Both the position numbers and the translations under genes were made by a program. The notes below the pieces were generated by a model. That model was not told the origin of the DNA, ran no database searches, and saw nothing but the letters and a program-made list of their open reading frames with translations. From positions 496,001 to 560,000 of the forward strand of contig NZ_JAOPFX010000001.1 of the NCBI RefSeq assembly GCF_025515205.1: a stretch of 64,000 nt of DNA, read 5' to 3'. Each line of letters opens with the position of its first letter. The first letter of the stretch is position 1. Of this stretch, positions 1-8,445 are shown piece by piece. This DNA is from Microbacterium fluvii. Lineage in GTDB: Bacteria; Actinomycetota; Actinomycetes; Actinomycetales; Microbacteriaceae.

Positions 1-347
1 CCGACGCGCGTCTGGCCGAGGGGAGCCTGCGCGACGAGCTTCGCGGCGGCCGGCTGCTCGACGACGTGGTGCGCGCCGAGCTCGACGCGGCCCGGCGCCG
101 CGGTGCTCACGTCACGATGCTCGACGAGGGCGGCCTCGAGGCGCTCGACGACGCGTCGCTCGGGCTCATCCGGGCGGAGCTGGCCTCGACGCTGCGCGAC
201 GCCAGTTCGGAGCGGCTCTACATCCGCACGTCGCCGCATGATTCGGTCGCCGTCACCGTCGTGGGGCGATCGGGATCGGGTCAGGGGCTCTCCGACGAGG
301 ATGCCGTGGACCTGTGGCGCGAGATCGCGCTGCCGCCCCGCGACTGA
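1..347 (+). CDS. C-terminal part of an unidentified protein (5' end outside window)
   Basis: The frame is open from base 3 to a stop at 345-347, giving about 114 residues with no stop, so the true start probably lies before the window. A GTG at 66 could start a 93-residue protein, but upstream codons are equally gene-like. The visible part is charged and soluble, with no membrane segment. It has a helix-rich stretch (LDDASLGLIRAELASTL) and a tail ending in LWREIALPPRD. I do not recognise the family. It converges on the accD-accE operon and is followed by two strong hairpins. Real coding is likely from the uninterrupted frame and third-position GC; function unknown. Confidence 0.6.
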   Translation, partial: DARLAEGSLRDELRGGRLLDDVVRAELDAARRRGAHVTMLDEGGLEALDDASLGLIRAELASTLRDASSERLYIRTSPHDSVAVTVVGRSGSGQGLSDEDAVDLWREIALPPRD

Positions 348-384
348 ACTCCGATGCGGCGCCGACGAGGCGCGCCGAACCTCT

Positions 385-427
385 CGCTCCCGTCCCGATA
401 AGGGGAGGGGTGTTCGGGACGGGAGCG
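385..427. terminator. Perfect 14-bp inverted repeat, likely terminator
   Basis: The arms 385-398 (CGCTCCCGTCCCGA) and 414-427 are exact reverse complements around a 15-nt loop. The hairpin lies 38 nt after the stop at 347 and faces the 3' end of accE from the other side. No T-run follows, which is usual for high-GC actinobacterial terminators. It may work on either strand. Confidence 0.6.
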
Positions 428-435
428 AAGAGGAG

Positions 436-470
436 AGGCGAGGGGCGGCGAAGCCGCCCGCCCCTCGCCT
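436..470. terminator. Second hairpin between convergent genes
   Basis: The arms 436-447 (AGGCGAGGGGCG) and 459-470 are exact reverse complements, with an 11-nt loop. It starts 9 nt after the first hairpin. The rest of the gap (471-626) has only a small perfect 6-bp stem at 566-580 and nothing gene-like. Confidence 0.5.
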
Positions 471-626
471 GGCGGACCGGTTACCCGAAAACCGTCCGCG
501 GTGGCCGAACCTGGAACGTCGTCCTTGGGGGTGACGACAGGCCAGCCGAACGCAGAAGCGTTCCAGCAGAACAATTCTGCGTCGGGGGCAAGAGGTGTGT
601 CTGTAGGTATTTCGGGGGACAAAGCC

Positions 627-857
627 TCAGCGCGCGTGGCGCCAGCCGAGCTCCCGCGCAAGGGGCCGGCGCAGCGCGCGCCGGGTCTGCATCCACGCCG
701 ACGTCGACGGGGCGTCGTCGGCGGTCGCCGCGTCGACCTCGCCCGCGTACGCCTCACTGACCACGGCGATGAGGGCCGCGAGCTCTTCTGCGCTCGGGGC
801 CCCGCGGCGCACCTCCACCGACACGGCGCCGGTCGCCCCGCTCTCCTGCGCGCTCAC
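627..857 (-). CDS. accE: Acyl-CoA carboxylase epsilon subunit
   Basis: A 76-residue protein of the small actinobacterial epsilon family (AccE/PccE), which stabilises complexes of biotin-carboxylase alpha and carboxyltransferase beta subunits. Visible hallmarks are an N-terminal beta stretch ([18 protein letters not shown]), the helix [11 protein letters not shown], and a basic tail with a Trp ([14 protein letters not shown]) near the C-terminus. The GTG start at 857 overlaps the accD stop by four bases (GTGA), so translation is probably coupled. Directly following the beta subunit is the usual arrangement, as in M. tuberculosis accD5-accE5. The identification rests on size, composition and position, since the family is poorly conserved. 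Confidence 0.85.
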   Translation of the reverse strand: MSAQESGATGAVSVEVRRGAPSAEELAALIAVVSEAYAGEVDAATADDAPSTSAWMQTRRALRRPLARELGWRHAR

Positions 858-2440
858 AGCGGGATGTTCCCGTGCTTCTTGGGCGGCAGCTCGGCCCGCT
901 TGCCCCGCAGGGCCCGCAGCGACTTCGCGATCATGACGCGGGTCTGCGCCGGCTCGATGATGCCGTCGAGTTCGCCGCGCTCGGCCGCCAGGAACGGCGA
1001 GGCCACGTTGTAGGTGTACTCGTTGGCGAGCTTCGTGCGCACCGCCGCGACGTCTTCTCCCGCCTCTTCTGCGCGCTTGAGCTCACCGCGGTAGAGGATG
1101 TTGACGGCGCCCTGCCCGCCCATCACGGCGATCTCGGCCGTCGGCCAGGCGAGGTTGATGTCGGCTCCCAGCTGCTTGGAGCCCATCACGATGTAGGCGC
1201 CACCGTAGGCCTTGCGCAGGATCACCGTGACGAGGGGCACGGTCGCCTCGGCGTAGGCGTAGAGCAGCTTCGCGCCGCGGCGGATGACGCCCGTCCACTC
1301 CTGGTCGGTGCCCGGCAGGTAGCCGGGCACGTCGACGAGGGTCACGATCGGGATCGAGAACGCATCGCAGAACCGCACGAAGCGGCTGGCCTTCTCGCCG
1401 GCGTCGATGTTGAGGGTTCCGGCCATCTGCGACGGCTGGTTCGCGATGACGCCGACGGTGCGCCCCTCGACGCGGCCGAAGCCGATGACGATGTTGGGGG
1501 CGAACAGCGGCTGCACCTCGAGGAAGTCCTCGGCATCGACGAGCCGGCGGATGACCTCGTGGATGTCGTAGGGCTGGTTGGGCGAGTCGGGGATGATCGC
1601 GTTCAGCGAGCGATCGGCATCCGTCGTCTCGAAATCGAAGCCGCTCTCGTACGCGGGGGCGTCGGCCAGGTTGTTGTCGGGCAGGAAGCCGACGAGCGTG
1701 CGGGCGTAGTCGATCGCGTCGTCTTCGTCGTCGGCGAGGTAGTGCGCGACGCCGGAGCGGGTGTTGTGGGTGTGGGCGCCGCCGAGCTCCTCCATGCCGA
1801 CGTCTTCGCCGGTGACGGTCTTGATGACGTCGGGGCCGGTGACGAACATCTGGCTGGTCTTGTCGACCATGATGACGAAGTCGGTGAGGGCGGGGGAGTA
1901 CACGGCGCCGCCGGCCGCGGGGCCCATGATGATCGAGATCTGCGGGATCACCCCGGACGCGCGGGTGTTGAGGCGGAAGATCTCGCCGTACTTGCCGAGG
2001 GCGACGACGCCTTCCTGGATGCGCGCGCCACCCGAGTCGAGGATGCCGATGATCGGGATGCCGCTGCGCAGGGCCAGTTCCATGACCTTGATGATCTTCT
2101 CGCCGGCGACTTCGCCGAGGGAGCCGCCGAAGGTCGTGAAGTCCTGCGAGTACACGGCGACCGTGCGGCCGTGGATCGTGCCCATGCCGGTGACGACGGA
2201 GTCGCCGTAGGGGCGCGCTCGGTCCATGCCGAACGCCGTCGTGCGGTGGCGCACGTATTCGTCGAGCTCGACGAAGCTGCCCTGGTCGAGCAGCAGCTCG
2301 ATGCGCTCGCGCGCGGTCATCTTGCCCTTGGCGGACTGCTTGGCGTGCGACACCGCTTCGGCATCGACGACCGCCTCCTGGTACCGCGCCCGGAGGTCCG
2401 CGATCTTGCCGGCGGTGGTGGAGAGGTCGGGTTCGGTCAC
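854..2440 (-). CDS. accD: Acyl-CoA/propionyl-CoA carboxylase beta subunit (carboxyltransferase)
   Basis: A 528-residue carboxyltransferase, the usual length of AccD5/PccB proteins. It moves the carboxyl group from carboxybiotin to acetyl- or propionyl-CoA, making malonyl- or methylmalonyl-CoA for lipid synthesis. Both crotonase-fold halves are visible. The N-half has [17 protein letters not shown] and [17 protein letters not shown], which hold oxyanion-hole glycines. The C-half has [18 protein letters not shown] and the [17 protein letters not shown] region. The GTG start at 2440 gives the N-terminus [23 protein letters not shown] lies 7 nt upstream, suggesting a leaderless start; longer in-frame extensions are not gene-like. 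It is divergent from birA, whose product biotinylates the partner alpha subunit, and coupled to accE. No alpha subunit is in the window. Substrate (acetyl versus propionyl) cannot be told from sequence alone. Confidence 0.95.
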   Translation of the reverse strand: MTEPDLSTTAGKIADLRARYQEAVVDAEAVSHAKQSAKGKMTARERIELLLDQGSFVELDEYVRHRTTAFGMDRARPYGDSVVTGMGTIHGRTVAVYSQDFTTFGGSLGEVAGEKIIKVMELALRSGIPIIGILDSGGARIQEGVVALGKYGEIFRLNTRASGVIPQISIIMGPAAGGAVYSPALTDFVIMVDKTSQMFVTGPDVIKTVTGEDVGMEELGGAHTHNTRSGVAHYLADDEDDAIDYARTLVGFLPDNNLADAPAYESGFDFETTDADRSLNAIIPDSPNQPYDIHEVIRRLVDAEDFLEVQPLFAPNIVIGFGRVEGRTVGVIANQPSQMAGTLNIDAGEKASRFVRFCDAFSIPIVTLVDVPGYLPGTDQEWTGVIRRGAKLLYAYAEATVPLVTVILRKAYGGAYIVMGSKQLGADINLAWPTAEIAVMGGQGAVNILYRGELKRAEEAGEDVAAVRTKLANEYTYNVASPFLAAERGELDGIIEPAQTRVMIAKSLRALRGKRAELPPKKHGNIPL

Positions 2441-2447
2441 GGGTTCC

Positions 2448-2453
2448 ACCCTA
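2448..2453 (-). promoter_or_regulatory. TAGGGT -10 element of accD (leaderless type)
   Basis: TAGGGT on the minus strand, 7 nt before the GTG at 2440. This spacing would place the transcription start at or next to the start codon. No convincing -35 element is seen. Confidence 0.55.
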
Positions 2454-2557
2454 GCGGCGGCCTCCCGCGAGGTCTTGGAGGGTTCGCACAAGGGGTCGCC
2501 GGGTTCTGTGTGACCGGGTTCCACCATCCCTCCCGCCCCGCCGCCGCGGGCGGCGCG

Positions 2558-2563
2558 TAGGGT
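2558..2563 (+). promoter_or_regulatory. TAGGGT -10 element of birA (leaderless type)
   Basis: TAGGGT followed by six bases and the ATG at 2570. It mirrors the accD element in the shared 129-bp divergent intergenic region. Confidence 0.55.
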
Positions 2564-2569
2564 GGCGGG

Positions 2570-3361
2570 ATGAGCGAGGGATATCCCAGGGCGGCCGCCG
2601 TCAGCCCCCGATTGCAGGTCGTCGAATCGACGGGCTCGACCAACGCCGATCTCGTCGAGCTGGTCACTCGGGTCGACCAGGAGCTGCTTCCGCACCTGTC
2701 TGTCGTGCTCACCCGCGACCAGCGCGCGGGGCGCGGGCGCCTCGATCGCAGCTGGACCGCGCCGGCGGGGACGGCGCTGGCCGTCTCGGTGCTGCTGCGC
2801 GTGCCCGACCTCCCCACGCATGCACGCGGCTGGATTCCGCTCCTCGCGGGCGACGCCATGGCGCACGCGGTCGGAGGGCAGCTGCGCGACGGAGGGCACT
2901 CCGTCGCGCTCAAGTGGCCCAACGATGTGCTGCTCGACGGAGCCAAGCTGTGCGGCATCCTCGCCGAGGCCGTGCCGCACCACCCCGACGCGGTCGTGGT
3001 CGGGGCGGGCGTGAACACCACCATGACGCCGGCCGATCTGCCCGTCGCGACGGCGACCTCGTTCGCCGCGGTCGGACTGACCGTCGATGAGGATCGCCTG
3101 CTGGCCGACTATCTCGAGGCACTGGCGGCAGCGCTCGACCGACTGGTCGCGGCCGGAGGCGACGCCGAGGCGGCGGGACTGCGCGCGCAGGTGCAGGAGC
3201 GCTGCGCCACCGTGGGCGGCGACGTGCGCGTCGCGCTGCCCGACGGCTCGACGCTCGAGGGCGCGGCGCGGCGCATCGACCCCGACGGCCGGCTGGTCGT
3301 CGAGCCCGCGACCGGCGGCGAGGTCGCCGTGTCCGCCGGCGACGTCGTGCACGTGCGCTGA
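2570..3361 (+). CDS. birA: Biotin--[acetyl-CoA-carboxylase] ligase
   Basis: A 263-residue biotin protein ligase. It forms biotinyl-AMP and transfers biotin to the carrier lysine of carboxylase alpha subunits. The catalytic domain starts almost at once ([12 protein letters not shown]), so this is the short class without the N-terminal DNA-binding repressor domain. Key motifs are the biotin/AMP loop [12 protein letters not shown] (about residues 51-62) and [20 protein letters not shown] (about 116-135), which holds the active-site lysine. The C-terminal SH3-like cap ends in GDVVHVR. The ATG at 2570 lies six bases after TAGGGT and has no Shine-Dalgarno, fitting a leaderless message. It is divergent from accD, the same arrangement as birA/accD5 in mycobacteria. 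Confidence 0.94.
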   Translation: MSEGYPRAAAVSPRLQVVESTGSTNADLVELVTRVDQELLPHLSVVLTRDQRAGRGRLDRSWTAPAGTALAVSVLLRVPDLPTHARGWIPLLAGDAMAHAVGGQLRDGGHSVALKWPNDVLLDGAKLCGILAEAVPHHPDAVVVGAGVNTTMTPADLPVATATSFAAVGLTVDEDRLLADYLEALAAALDRLVAAGGDAEAAGLRAQVQERCATVGGDVRVALPDGSTLEGAARRIDPDGRLVVEPATGGEVAVSAGDVVHVR

Positions 3362-3416
3362 GCAGCGACGGCGGCGAGGGTCGGCGCGGCAGCACGCCTC
3401 GGGCGCGGGGCTCGCA

Positions 3417-3422
3417 CAGAAT
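3417..3422 (+). promoter_or_regulatory. CAGAAT -10-like element of the PH-domain gene
   Basis: CAGAAT lies six bases before the ATG at 3429. It matches the NANNNT form and spacing seen at several other starts here. It lacks the first T, so it is weaker. Confidence 0.35.
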
Positions 3423-3428
3423 GGACCC

Positions 3429-3977
3429 ATGACCCAGCCGCCGACGATCGGGGGGCGCCCGCTCACCCCGGCGTTCGGCGTGCCCACTCCCGAGCTGCGC
3501 ATCGCGCGCCTGCGCGGTCACGCCCGCAGGCTCTTCTGGTCGGCGTTCGTGCTCGTCGCGGTCGCCGGGGCGACCGGCTACTTCTACGGCAACCTGCCCG
3601 ATCCCTTCGAGAACTGGATGCTGCTGACCGCCGCCGCCGTGGTGATCCTGCTGCTCGTGCTCCTGCCCTTCCTCGCGTGGCGGACCCACACCTACACGAT
3701 CACGACGCGCCGCGTCATCGAGCGCAGCGGGCTGTTCGGGGCGACCAGGCGCGAGCTGACGCACGTGCGCGGCTACACGATCCAGGTGCGCCGCGGCCCG
3801 CTGCAGCGGCTGTGGCGCTCGGGGACCCTCACCCTGTCCAACGGCGTCGACGAGCCGATCAGGCTGCGCGACATCCCGCAGGTGCTGCTCGTGCACGAAG
3901 TGCTCATCGACCAGGTGGAGGTCAATCAGATCCTCGCCCACCGCGACGCGCAGAACCTTCCGCCCGCCCCGGCGTGA
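3429..3977 (+). CDS. PH domain-containing membrane protein (bPH2/YdbT-type)
   Basis: A 182-residue membrane protein. Two hydrophobic segments (about residues 37-55 and 66-88) are followed by a bacterial pleckstrin-homology-like domain. The domain begins with [28 protein letters not shown], interrupted here only for description, and continues with [19 protein letters not shown] and a helix at the end ([18 protein letters not shown]). This is the bPH_2 pattern, usually facing the cytoplasm; the ligand is unknown. Its place between birA and purK matches the mycobacterial Rv3278c position as I recall it. No catalytic residues are recognisable. It ends 56 bases before purK and may be co-transcribed with it. 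Confidence 0.85.
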   Translation: MTQPPTIGGRPLTPAFGVPTPELRIARLRGHARRLFWSAFVLVAVAGATGYFYGNLPDPFENWMLLTAAAVVILLLVLLPFLAWRTHTYTITTRRVIERSGLFGATRRELTHVRGYTIQVRRGPLQRLWRSGTLTLSNGVDEPIRLRDIPQVLLVHEVLIDQVEVNQILAHRDAQNLPPAPA

Positions 3978-4033
3978 TCGGCGCCGAGGCGGCTCGCCGG
4001 GTGCGGGACAATGTCAGGGTGGGAAGGAGCGGC

Positions 4034-5170
4034 ATGTCGCTGCGAGTCGGAGTGATCGGCGGAGGCCAGCTGGCCAGGATGATGATCGCGCCCGCGGTCG
4101 AACTCGGGGTGGAGCTTCGGGTGCTCGCCGAAGACGAGGGCATGGCCGCATCCCTCGCGGCGACCGCCGTCGGCGACTACCGCGACGCCGCTGCGGTGCT
4201 CGCCTTCGCCCACGATGTCGACGTCGTCACCTTCGACCACGAGCATGTGCCGCAGCCCGTGCTGCGCGCCCTCGTCGACGCCGGGGTCGCCGTGCACCCC
4301 GGCCCCGACGCGCTGCAGTTCGCGCAGGACAAGATCGCGATGCGCACGCGGCTCGCAGAGCTCGGCGCCCCGCAGCCCGACTGGGCGGCCGTCACCGGCA
4401 CCGACCAGCTGCAGGAGTTCCTCGACGCGCACGGCGGCAGGGCCGTCGTGAAGACGCCCCGAGGCGGGTACGACGGCAAAGGCGTGCGGGTGGTCTCGCG
4501 CGCCGAGGAGGCCGTCGACTGGTTCACGGCCCTCGCCGAAGACGCCAACGGCGGCGCGCTGCTGGTCGAGGAGCTTGTGGACTTCACCCGCGAACTCGCC
4601 CAGCAGGTCGCCCGCCGCCCCAGCGGAGAGGTGCGCGCCTATCCCGTCGTGGAGACGGTGCAGCGCGGCGGCGTGTGCGCCGAGGTGATCGCGCCCGCGC
4701 CGCACGCGAGCGAGCGTCTCGTCGAGGTCGCCGCGCGCATCGGCGTCGGCATCGCGGAGGGGCTGGGCGTGACCGGGATGCTCGCGGTCGAGCTGTTCGA
4801 GACCACCGACGACAGGCTGCTGGTCAACGAGCTCGCGATGCGCCCGCACAACAGCGGCCACTGGTCGCAGGACGGCGCGGTGACCGGCCAGTTCGAGCAG
4901 CACCTGCGCGCCGTGCTCGATCTGCCGCTCGGCGACCCCGCCGCCCTGGCGCCCTGGTCGGTGATGGTCAACATCCTCGGCGGCCCGACCCGCGGATCGC
5001 TGTCCGAGCGCTTCGCCGGCGCGATGGCGGAGCACCCGGAGGCGAAGATCCACACCTACGGCAAGCAGCCGCGGCCAGGACGCAAGGTCGGTCACGTCAA
5101 CACGGTCGGCGACGACCTCGACGACGTGACCTACCAGGCCAGGGCGGCCGCCGCGCATTTCGACGGCTGA
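4034..5170 (+). CDS. purK: 5-(carboxyamino)imidazole ribonucleotide synthase
   Basis: A 378-residue ATP-grasp enzyme. It carboxylates 5-aminoimidazole ribonucleotide with bicarbonate and ATP to N5-CAIR, in purine synthesis. It opens with the N-terminal Rossmann-like motif [14 protein letters not shown] (residues 4-17). ATP-grasp motifs follow: [13 protein letters not shown] (about 138-150), [13 protein letters not shown], and the metal/ATP region [16 protein letters not shown] (about 260-275). The C-terminal PurK signature includes KIHTYGK. The ATG at 4034 has a strong Shine-Dalgarno (GGAAGGAG) five bases before it, so this gene is leadered, unlike its neighbours. It is followed 52 bases later by purE, the next step of the pathway. 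Confidence 0.96.
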   Translation: MSLRVGVIGGGQLARMMIAPAVELGVELRVLAEDEGMAASLAATAVGDYRDAAAVLAFAHDVDVVTFDHEHVPQPVLRALVDAGVAVHPGPDALQFAQDKIAMRTRLAELGAPQPDWAAVTGTDQLQEFLDAHGGRAVVKTPRGGYDGKGVRVVSRAEEAVDWFTALAEDANGGALLVEELVDFTRELAQQVARRPSGEVRAYPVVETVQRGGVCAEVIAPAPHASERLVEVAARIGVGIAEGLGVTGMLAVELFETTDDRLLVNELAMRPHNSGHWSQDGAVTGQFEQHLRAVLDLPLGDPAALAPWSVMVNILGGPTRGSLSERFAGAMAEHPEAKIHTYGKQPRPGRKVGHVNTVGDDLDDVTYQARAAAAHFDG

Positions 5171-5210
5171 GCGGCGCGCGCCGTTCCGGCCGATTGCCAG
5201 GGTCGCGCCC

Positions 5211-5216
5211 TACCCT
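5211..5216 (+). promoter_or_regulatory. TACCCT -10 element of purE (leaderless type)
   Basis: TACCCT with a six-base spacer to the GTG at 5223. It suggests purE and the genes after it can be transcribed independently of purK. Confidence 0.5.
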
Positions 5217-5222
5217 GGGTGG

Positions 5223-5759
5223 GTGACTCGCCCGCTGCACTCCTCCGACGCGCCCCTGGTCGGGGTGGTCATGGGCTCCGACTCCGACTGGCGGGTCATG
5301 AGCGACGCCTCGCAGATCCTCAGTGACTTCGGCATCGCGCACGAGGTCGAGGTCGTCTCGGCGCACCGCACCCCCGACAAGCTGATGAGCTACGGCCGAG
5401 AGGCTCGCACCCGCGGCCTGAAGGCGATCGTCGCCGGCGCCGGCGGCGCGGCGCACCTGCCGGGGATGCTCGCCTCGCTCACCGCCGTGCCCGTGATCGG
5501 CGTGCCGGTGCAGCTGGCCACCCTCGACGGCCTCGACTCGCTGCTGAGCATCGTGCAGATGCCCGCCGGCATCCCGGTCGCCACCGTCTCGATCAACGGC
5601 GCCCGCAACGCGGGCCTTCTCGCTGCACGCATCATCGGCACCTCCGACGAGCAGGTCGCGAACCGGCTGGAGCACTACGCCCGCGACCTCCAGGCCCAGG
5701 TCGAGCTGAAGAACGAGCGCCTCAAGGCCTCTCTCGACCAGCCGCAGGGTCTGTCGTGA
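5223..5759 (+). CDS. purE: N5-carboxyaminoimidazole ribonucleotide mutase, class I PurE
   Basis: A 178-residue class I PurE. It converts N5-CAIR, made by PurK, to 4-carboxy-AIR. Visible motifs are the phosphate/CAIR-binding [13 protein letters not shown] (about residues 13-25), the SAHRTPDKL loop with the active-site His (about 46-54), and the [14 protein letters not shown] loop (about 75-88). The C-terminal helix ([21 protein letters not shown]) is the usual octamer-packing tail. The start is the GTG six bases after TACCCT. The stop overlaps the start of the LCP gene (GTGA), so the two are probably translationally coupled. Confidence 0.96.
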   Translation: MTRPLHSSDAPLVGVVMGSDSDWRVMSDASQILSDFGIAHEVEVVSAHRTPDKLMSYGREARTRGLKAIVAGAGGAAHLPGMLASLTAVPVIGVPVQLATLDGLDSLLSIVQMPAGIPVATVSINGARNAGLLAARIIGTSDEQVANRLEHYARDLQAQVELKNERLKASLDQPQGLS

Positions 5760-7207
5760 GCGTGTCGGCCCCCTCGCGGCCGGCCGCCCGAACGGTCCGC
5801 CGCCCCCTCGTCGAGGAGCGGCCGCTGCGCCACCCCGATCTCACCTCGCCGCAGGTGATGACCAGGCGCGGCTGGTGGCTGGTCGTGCTCAACTTCCTCT
5901 TCCCCGGGAGCGCCCAGGCGGTCGCCGGAAACCGCCGACTCGCGAAGATCGGACTGGGCGCGACCCTCGCGATGTGGGCGCTCATCGCGCTCGCCGTCGT
6001 CTCGGCGATGCTGTGGCGCCAGGCGCTGGTGGCGTTCGCGACGAACTGGTTCGTGCTGCTGGCTGCCCAGGTGCTGCTGATCGGCTACGCGATCCTCTGG
6101 GTCGTGCTCACGATCGACACGCTGCGGCTCGTCACGCTCGTGCGCACGGGCCGGATCGCCCGCTTCGGCATCGCGGTGACCGCGATCGTGCTGATGGTCG
6201 TCTCGGGCGGAACGGCGGCCTACGCCTCCACGGTCGCCGGGTCCACGCGCGACGCCCTCGGCGCGATCTTCGGGGCCAGTGGCCCCTCGGTGCCGCCCTC
6301 CGACGGCTACTACAACATCCTGCTGCTCGGCGCCGACAGCGCGAAGGGCCGCGACCACATGCTGTTCGACAGCATCTCGGTCGTCTCGGTCAACGCCGAC
6401 ACCGGCGCGGTCACGATCACCGGCATCCCCCGCGACATGCGCAACGTGCCGTTCTCGGAGGGCCCCATGCAGGACCTCTACCCGAACGGGCACGAGGGGC
6501 ATTCCGACGCCTACTGCGGCTGGGACAACAAGATCAACCAGCTCAACACCGAAGTCGGCCAGTGCATGGACGGCGAGGCGATGTACCCGGATGCCGCGGC
6601 CAACGGCTCGACGCCGGGCATCGAGGCGACCAAGGACGCGGCAGAAGGCGTGCTCGGCATCGAGATCCCGTACTACGTCTTCATCGACATGGACGGCTTC
6701 GCCGCCCTCATCGACGCGCTCGGCGGCGTCGACATCACGGTCGACGAGCGGCTGCCCACGGGGGCGATCCACCAGAACGCCGACGGCTCGCTGTCGGGCG
6801 TCAAGGGCTGGATCGAAGTCGGCGAGCAGCACATGGACGGCGACACCGCGCAGTGGTACGCCCGCTCCCGCTACACCACCAGCGACTGGAGTCGCATGCA
6901 GCGGCAGCGGCAGCTGCAGCAGGCGATCCTCGCGCAGTTCACCCCCGCCAATGTGCTCACGCGGTTCCAGAGCATCGCGGCGGCGGGGACCGAGATCGTC
7001 AACACCGACATCCCGCAGGATCTGATCCCGTATCTGTCCGAGCTCGCCCTCAAGGCGAAGGAGCAGAAGGTCACGACGATCGAGCTGGTGTACGAGAGCG
7101 CGGGCGGCATCGGCGTCGACCCCGACGACCCCGACTTCGACTTCATCCACTCCTACCTCGACGGCGTGCTCCACCCGCCCACGCCCACTGCGACGCCGGA
7201 GGGGTAG
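5756..7207 (+). CDS. LytR-CpsA-Psr (LCP) family cell-wall polymer ligase
   Basis: A 483-residue LCP protein. The family moves glycopolymers from undecaprenyl-phosphate carriers to peptidoglycan (or arabinogalactan in mycobacteria). The first 170 residues hold about four membrane segments, so the catalytic domain (about 180-430) faces outside. LCP hallmarks are DSISVVSVN with the conserved Asp, the GIPRDMRN motif, and late basic residues in [19 protein letters not shown], which in LCP enzymes bind the pyrophosphate lipid. The C-terminus is Pro/Thr-rich ([11 protein letters not shown]). It overlaps purE by four bases and precedes the polymer gene region, so it is the prime candidate to anchor that polymer. 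The substrate is inferred from position only. Confidence 0.92.
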   Translation: MSVSAPSRPAARTVRRPLVEERPLRHPDLTSPQVMTRRGWWLVVLNFLFPGSAQAVAGNRRLAKIGLGATLAMWALIALAVVSAMLWRQALVAFATNWFVLLAAQVLLIGYAILWVVLTIDTLRLVTLVRTGRIARFGIAVTAIVLMVVSGGTAAYASTVAGSTRDALGAIFGASGPSVPPSDGYYNILLLGADSAKGRDHMLFDSISVVSVNADTGAVTITGIPRDMRNVPFSEGPMQDLYPNGHEGHSDAYCGWDNKINQLNTEVGQCMDGEAMYPDAAANGSTPGIEATKDAAEGVLGIEIPYYVFIDMDGFAALIDALGGVDITVDERLPTGAIHQNADGSLSGVKGWIEVGEQHMDGDTAQWYARSRYTTSDWSRMQRQRQLQQAILAQFTPANVLTRFQSIAAAGTEIVNTDIPQDLIPYLSELALKAKEQKVTTIELVYESAGGIGVDPDDPDFDFIHSYLDGVLHPPTPTATPEG

Positions 7208-7210
7208 CCG

Positions 7211-8347
7211 GTGACCGCGACGCTGCGGGTGCTGCTGGACCAGCTGACCGCTCCCACCGACCCCGACCTGGCAGTCGCGACCCGTGAACTGACCGCGGGG
7301 CTGATCGCCGGCGCTCCGACCGGGTGCGAGGTCGAGGGGATCATCCCGAGCGCACCCGACGAGGTGTTCGCGCAGGCCTCCCTGTCGGATCTCGCGGCCG
7401 TGCACCGCACGGCGCTCGCGCGCCGAGAGCTCGGCGCCACCCTCGCGCTCGGCAGCGCGGGCGGGATCGGCGGGGGCATGATCCACTCGCCGACGCTCCT
7501 GGCCCCCCTCGTCAAGCACGACAGGGTGCACGACAACGACCAGACGGTCGTGACGCTGTGGGACCTGCGCCCCTGGGAGGCCCCGGACGAGCTGTCGCGC
7601 ACGAGCGTGGCGTGGCATCGGTCGATGCTCAAGCGGGCCGTCAAGCACGCCGACGCCGTCGTGGTCCCCACCCACGCCATGGCGCAGCGCCTGGGGTCTT
7701 TCGCGAAGCTCGGCAGCCGCATCCGCGTCATCGGCGGGGCGGCCGGCTCCGACCTGCGGGTGCCCTCCGACGAGATCGGCAGGCGCCGAGAGCTCGGACT
7801 TCCCGACGGGTTCGTGCTGATGGCCGGCACCGTCGCGGCATCGGATGCCCTCGCCACCGGCTTGGCGGCGCTCGGGGCGTCGGGCATCGACATCCCGGTC
7901 GTCGTCATCGACGCGGGCGAGGGGGAGGAGCCGGCGATCGTCGAGCTGGCCGCCTCGGGCGGAGTGCCGGAGCGCCGCGTGCACGTGCGAGGGCCGCTGT
8001 CGGTGCACGACAGGGCCGCGGTGTACGCGGCATCCGTCGCCTACCTCGCGCCCTCGCGGCGTCATGCCTTCCCCTGGCGTGCGCTCGATGCGCTGGCCCT
8101 GGGCGTGCCCGTGCTGGCGGTCGACTCTCCCGTGCATCGCGAGATCGTCGTCGACGGGGGAGTGCTCACCGGCGGCGACGATCCCAGCGGCACCGACGAT
8201 CGCGACGCCCTGGCGGCGGCGCTGCTCGACGCCCTCGGATCGACCGAGGCGATCACCCGTCTGGGCGTGATGTCGGCCGATCGGGGTCGCGTGTTCTCGT
8301 GGCGCGAAGCGGCCGAGCGAGTGTGGCAGCTGCACGCCGACCTGTGA
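7211..8347 (+). CDS. GT4-type glycosyltransferase
   Basis: A 378-residue GT-B protein. The N-half carries TLWDLRPWEAPDELSR and the helix RAVKHADAVVVPTHAMAQRL, the usual end of a GT4 N-domain where a host of family members read 'would-be acceptors'. The C-half reads RVHVRGPLSVHDRAAVYAAS, then YLAPSRRHAFPWRALDALAL with GVPVLAVDSPVHREIV, the nucleotide-sugar-binding E-x7-E region in altered form (the first Glu is not obvious). The GTG start lies 3 bases after the LCP stop, so it is in the purE-LCP operon. Donor and acceptor are unknown. It probably adds a sugar to the surface polymer or its linkage unit. Confidence 0.8.
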   Translation: MTATLRVLLDQLTAPTDPDLAVATRELTAGLIAGAPTGCEVEGIIPSAPDEVFAQASLSDLAAVHRTALARRELGATLALGSAGGIGGGMIHSPTLLAPLVKHDRVHDNDQTVVTLWDLRPWEAPDELSRTSVAWHRSMLKRAVKHADAVVVPTHAMAQRLGSFAKLGSRIRVIGGAAGSDLRVPSDEIGRRRELGLPDGFVLMAGTVAASDALATGLAALGASGIDIPVVVIDAGEGEEPAIVELAASGGVPERRVHVRGPLSVHDRAAVYAASVAYLAPSRRHAFPWRALDALALGVPVLAVDSPVHREIVVDGGVLTGGDDPSGTDDRDALAAALLDALGSTEAITRLGVMSADRGRVFSWREAAERVWQLHADL

Positions 8348-8445
8348 CCTGCGAGCGCCGTCGAAGTTCGCTGTGAGCCCGGCGTGTCGCGACGGGATCT
8401 CGATTGCCGGTGGTAATCACCCGTCACTTCCGCCACACTGTTCAC

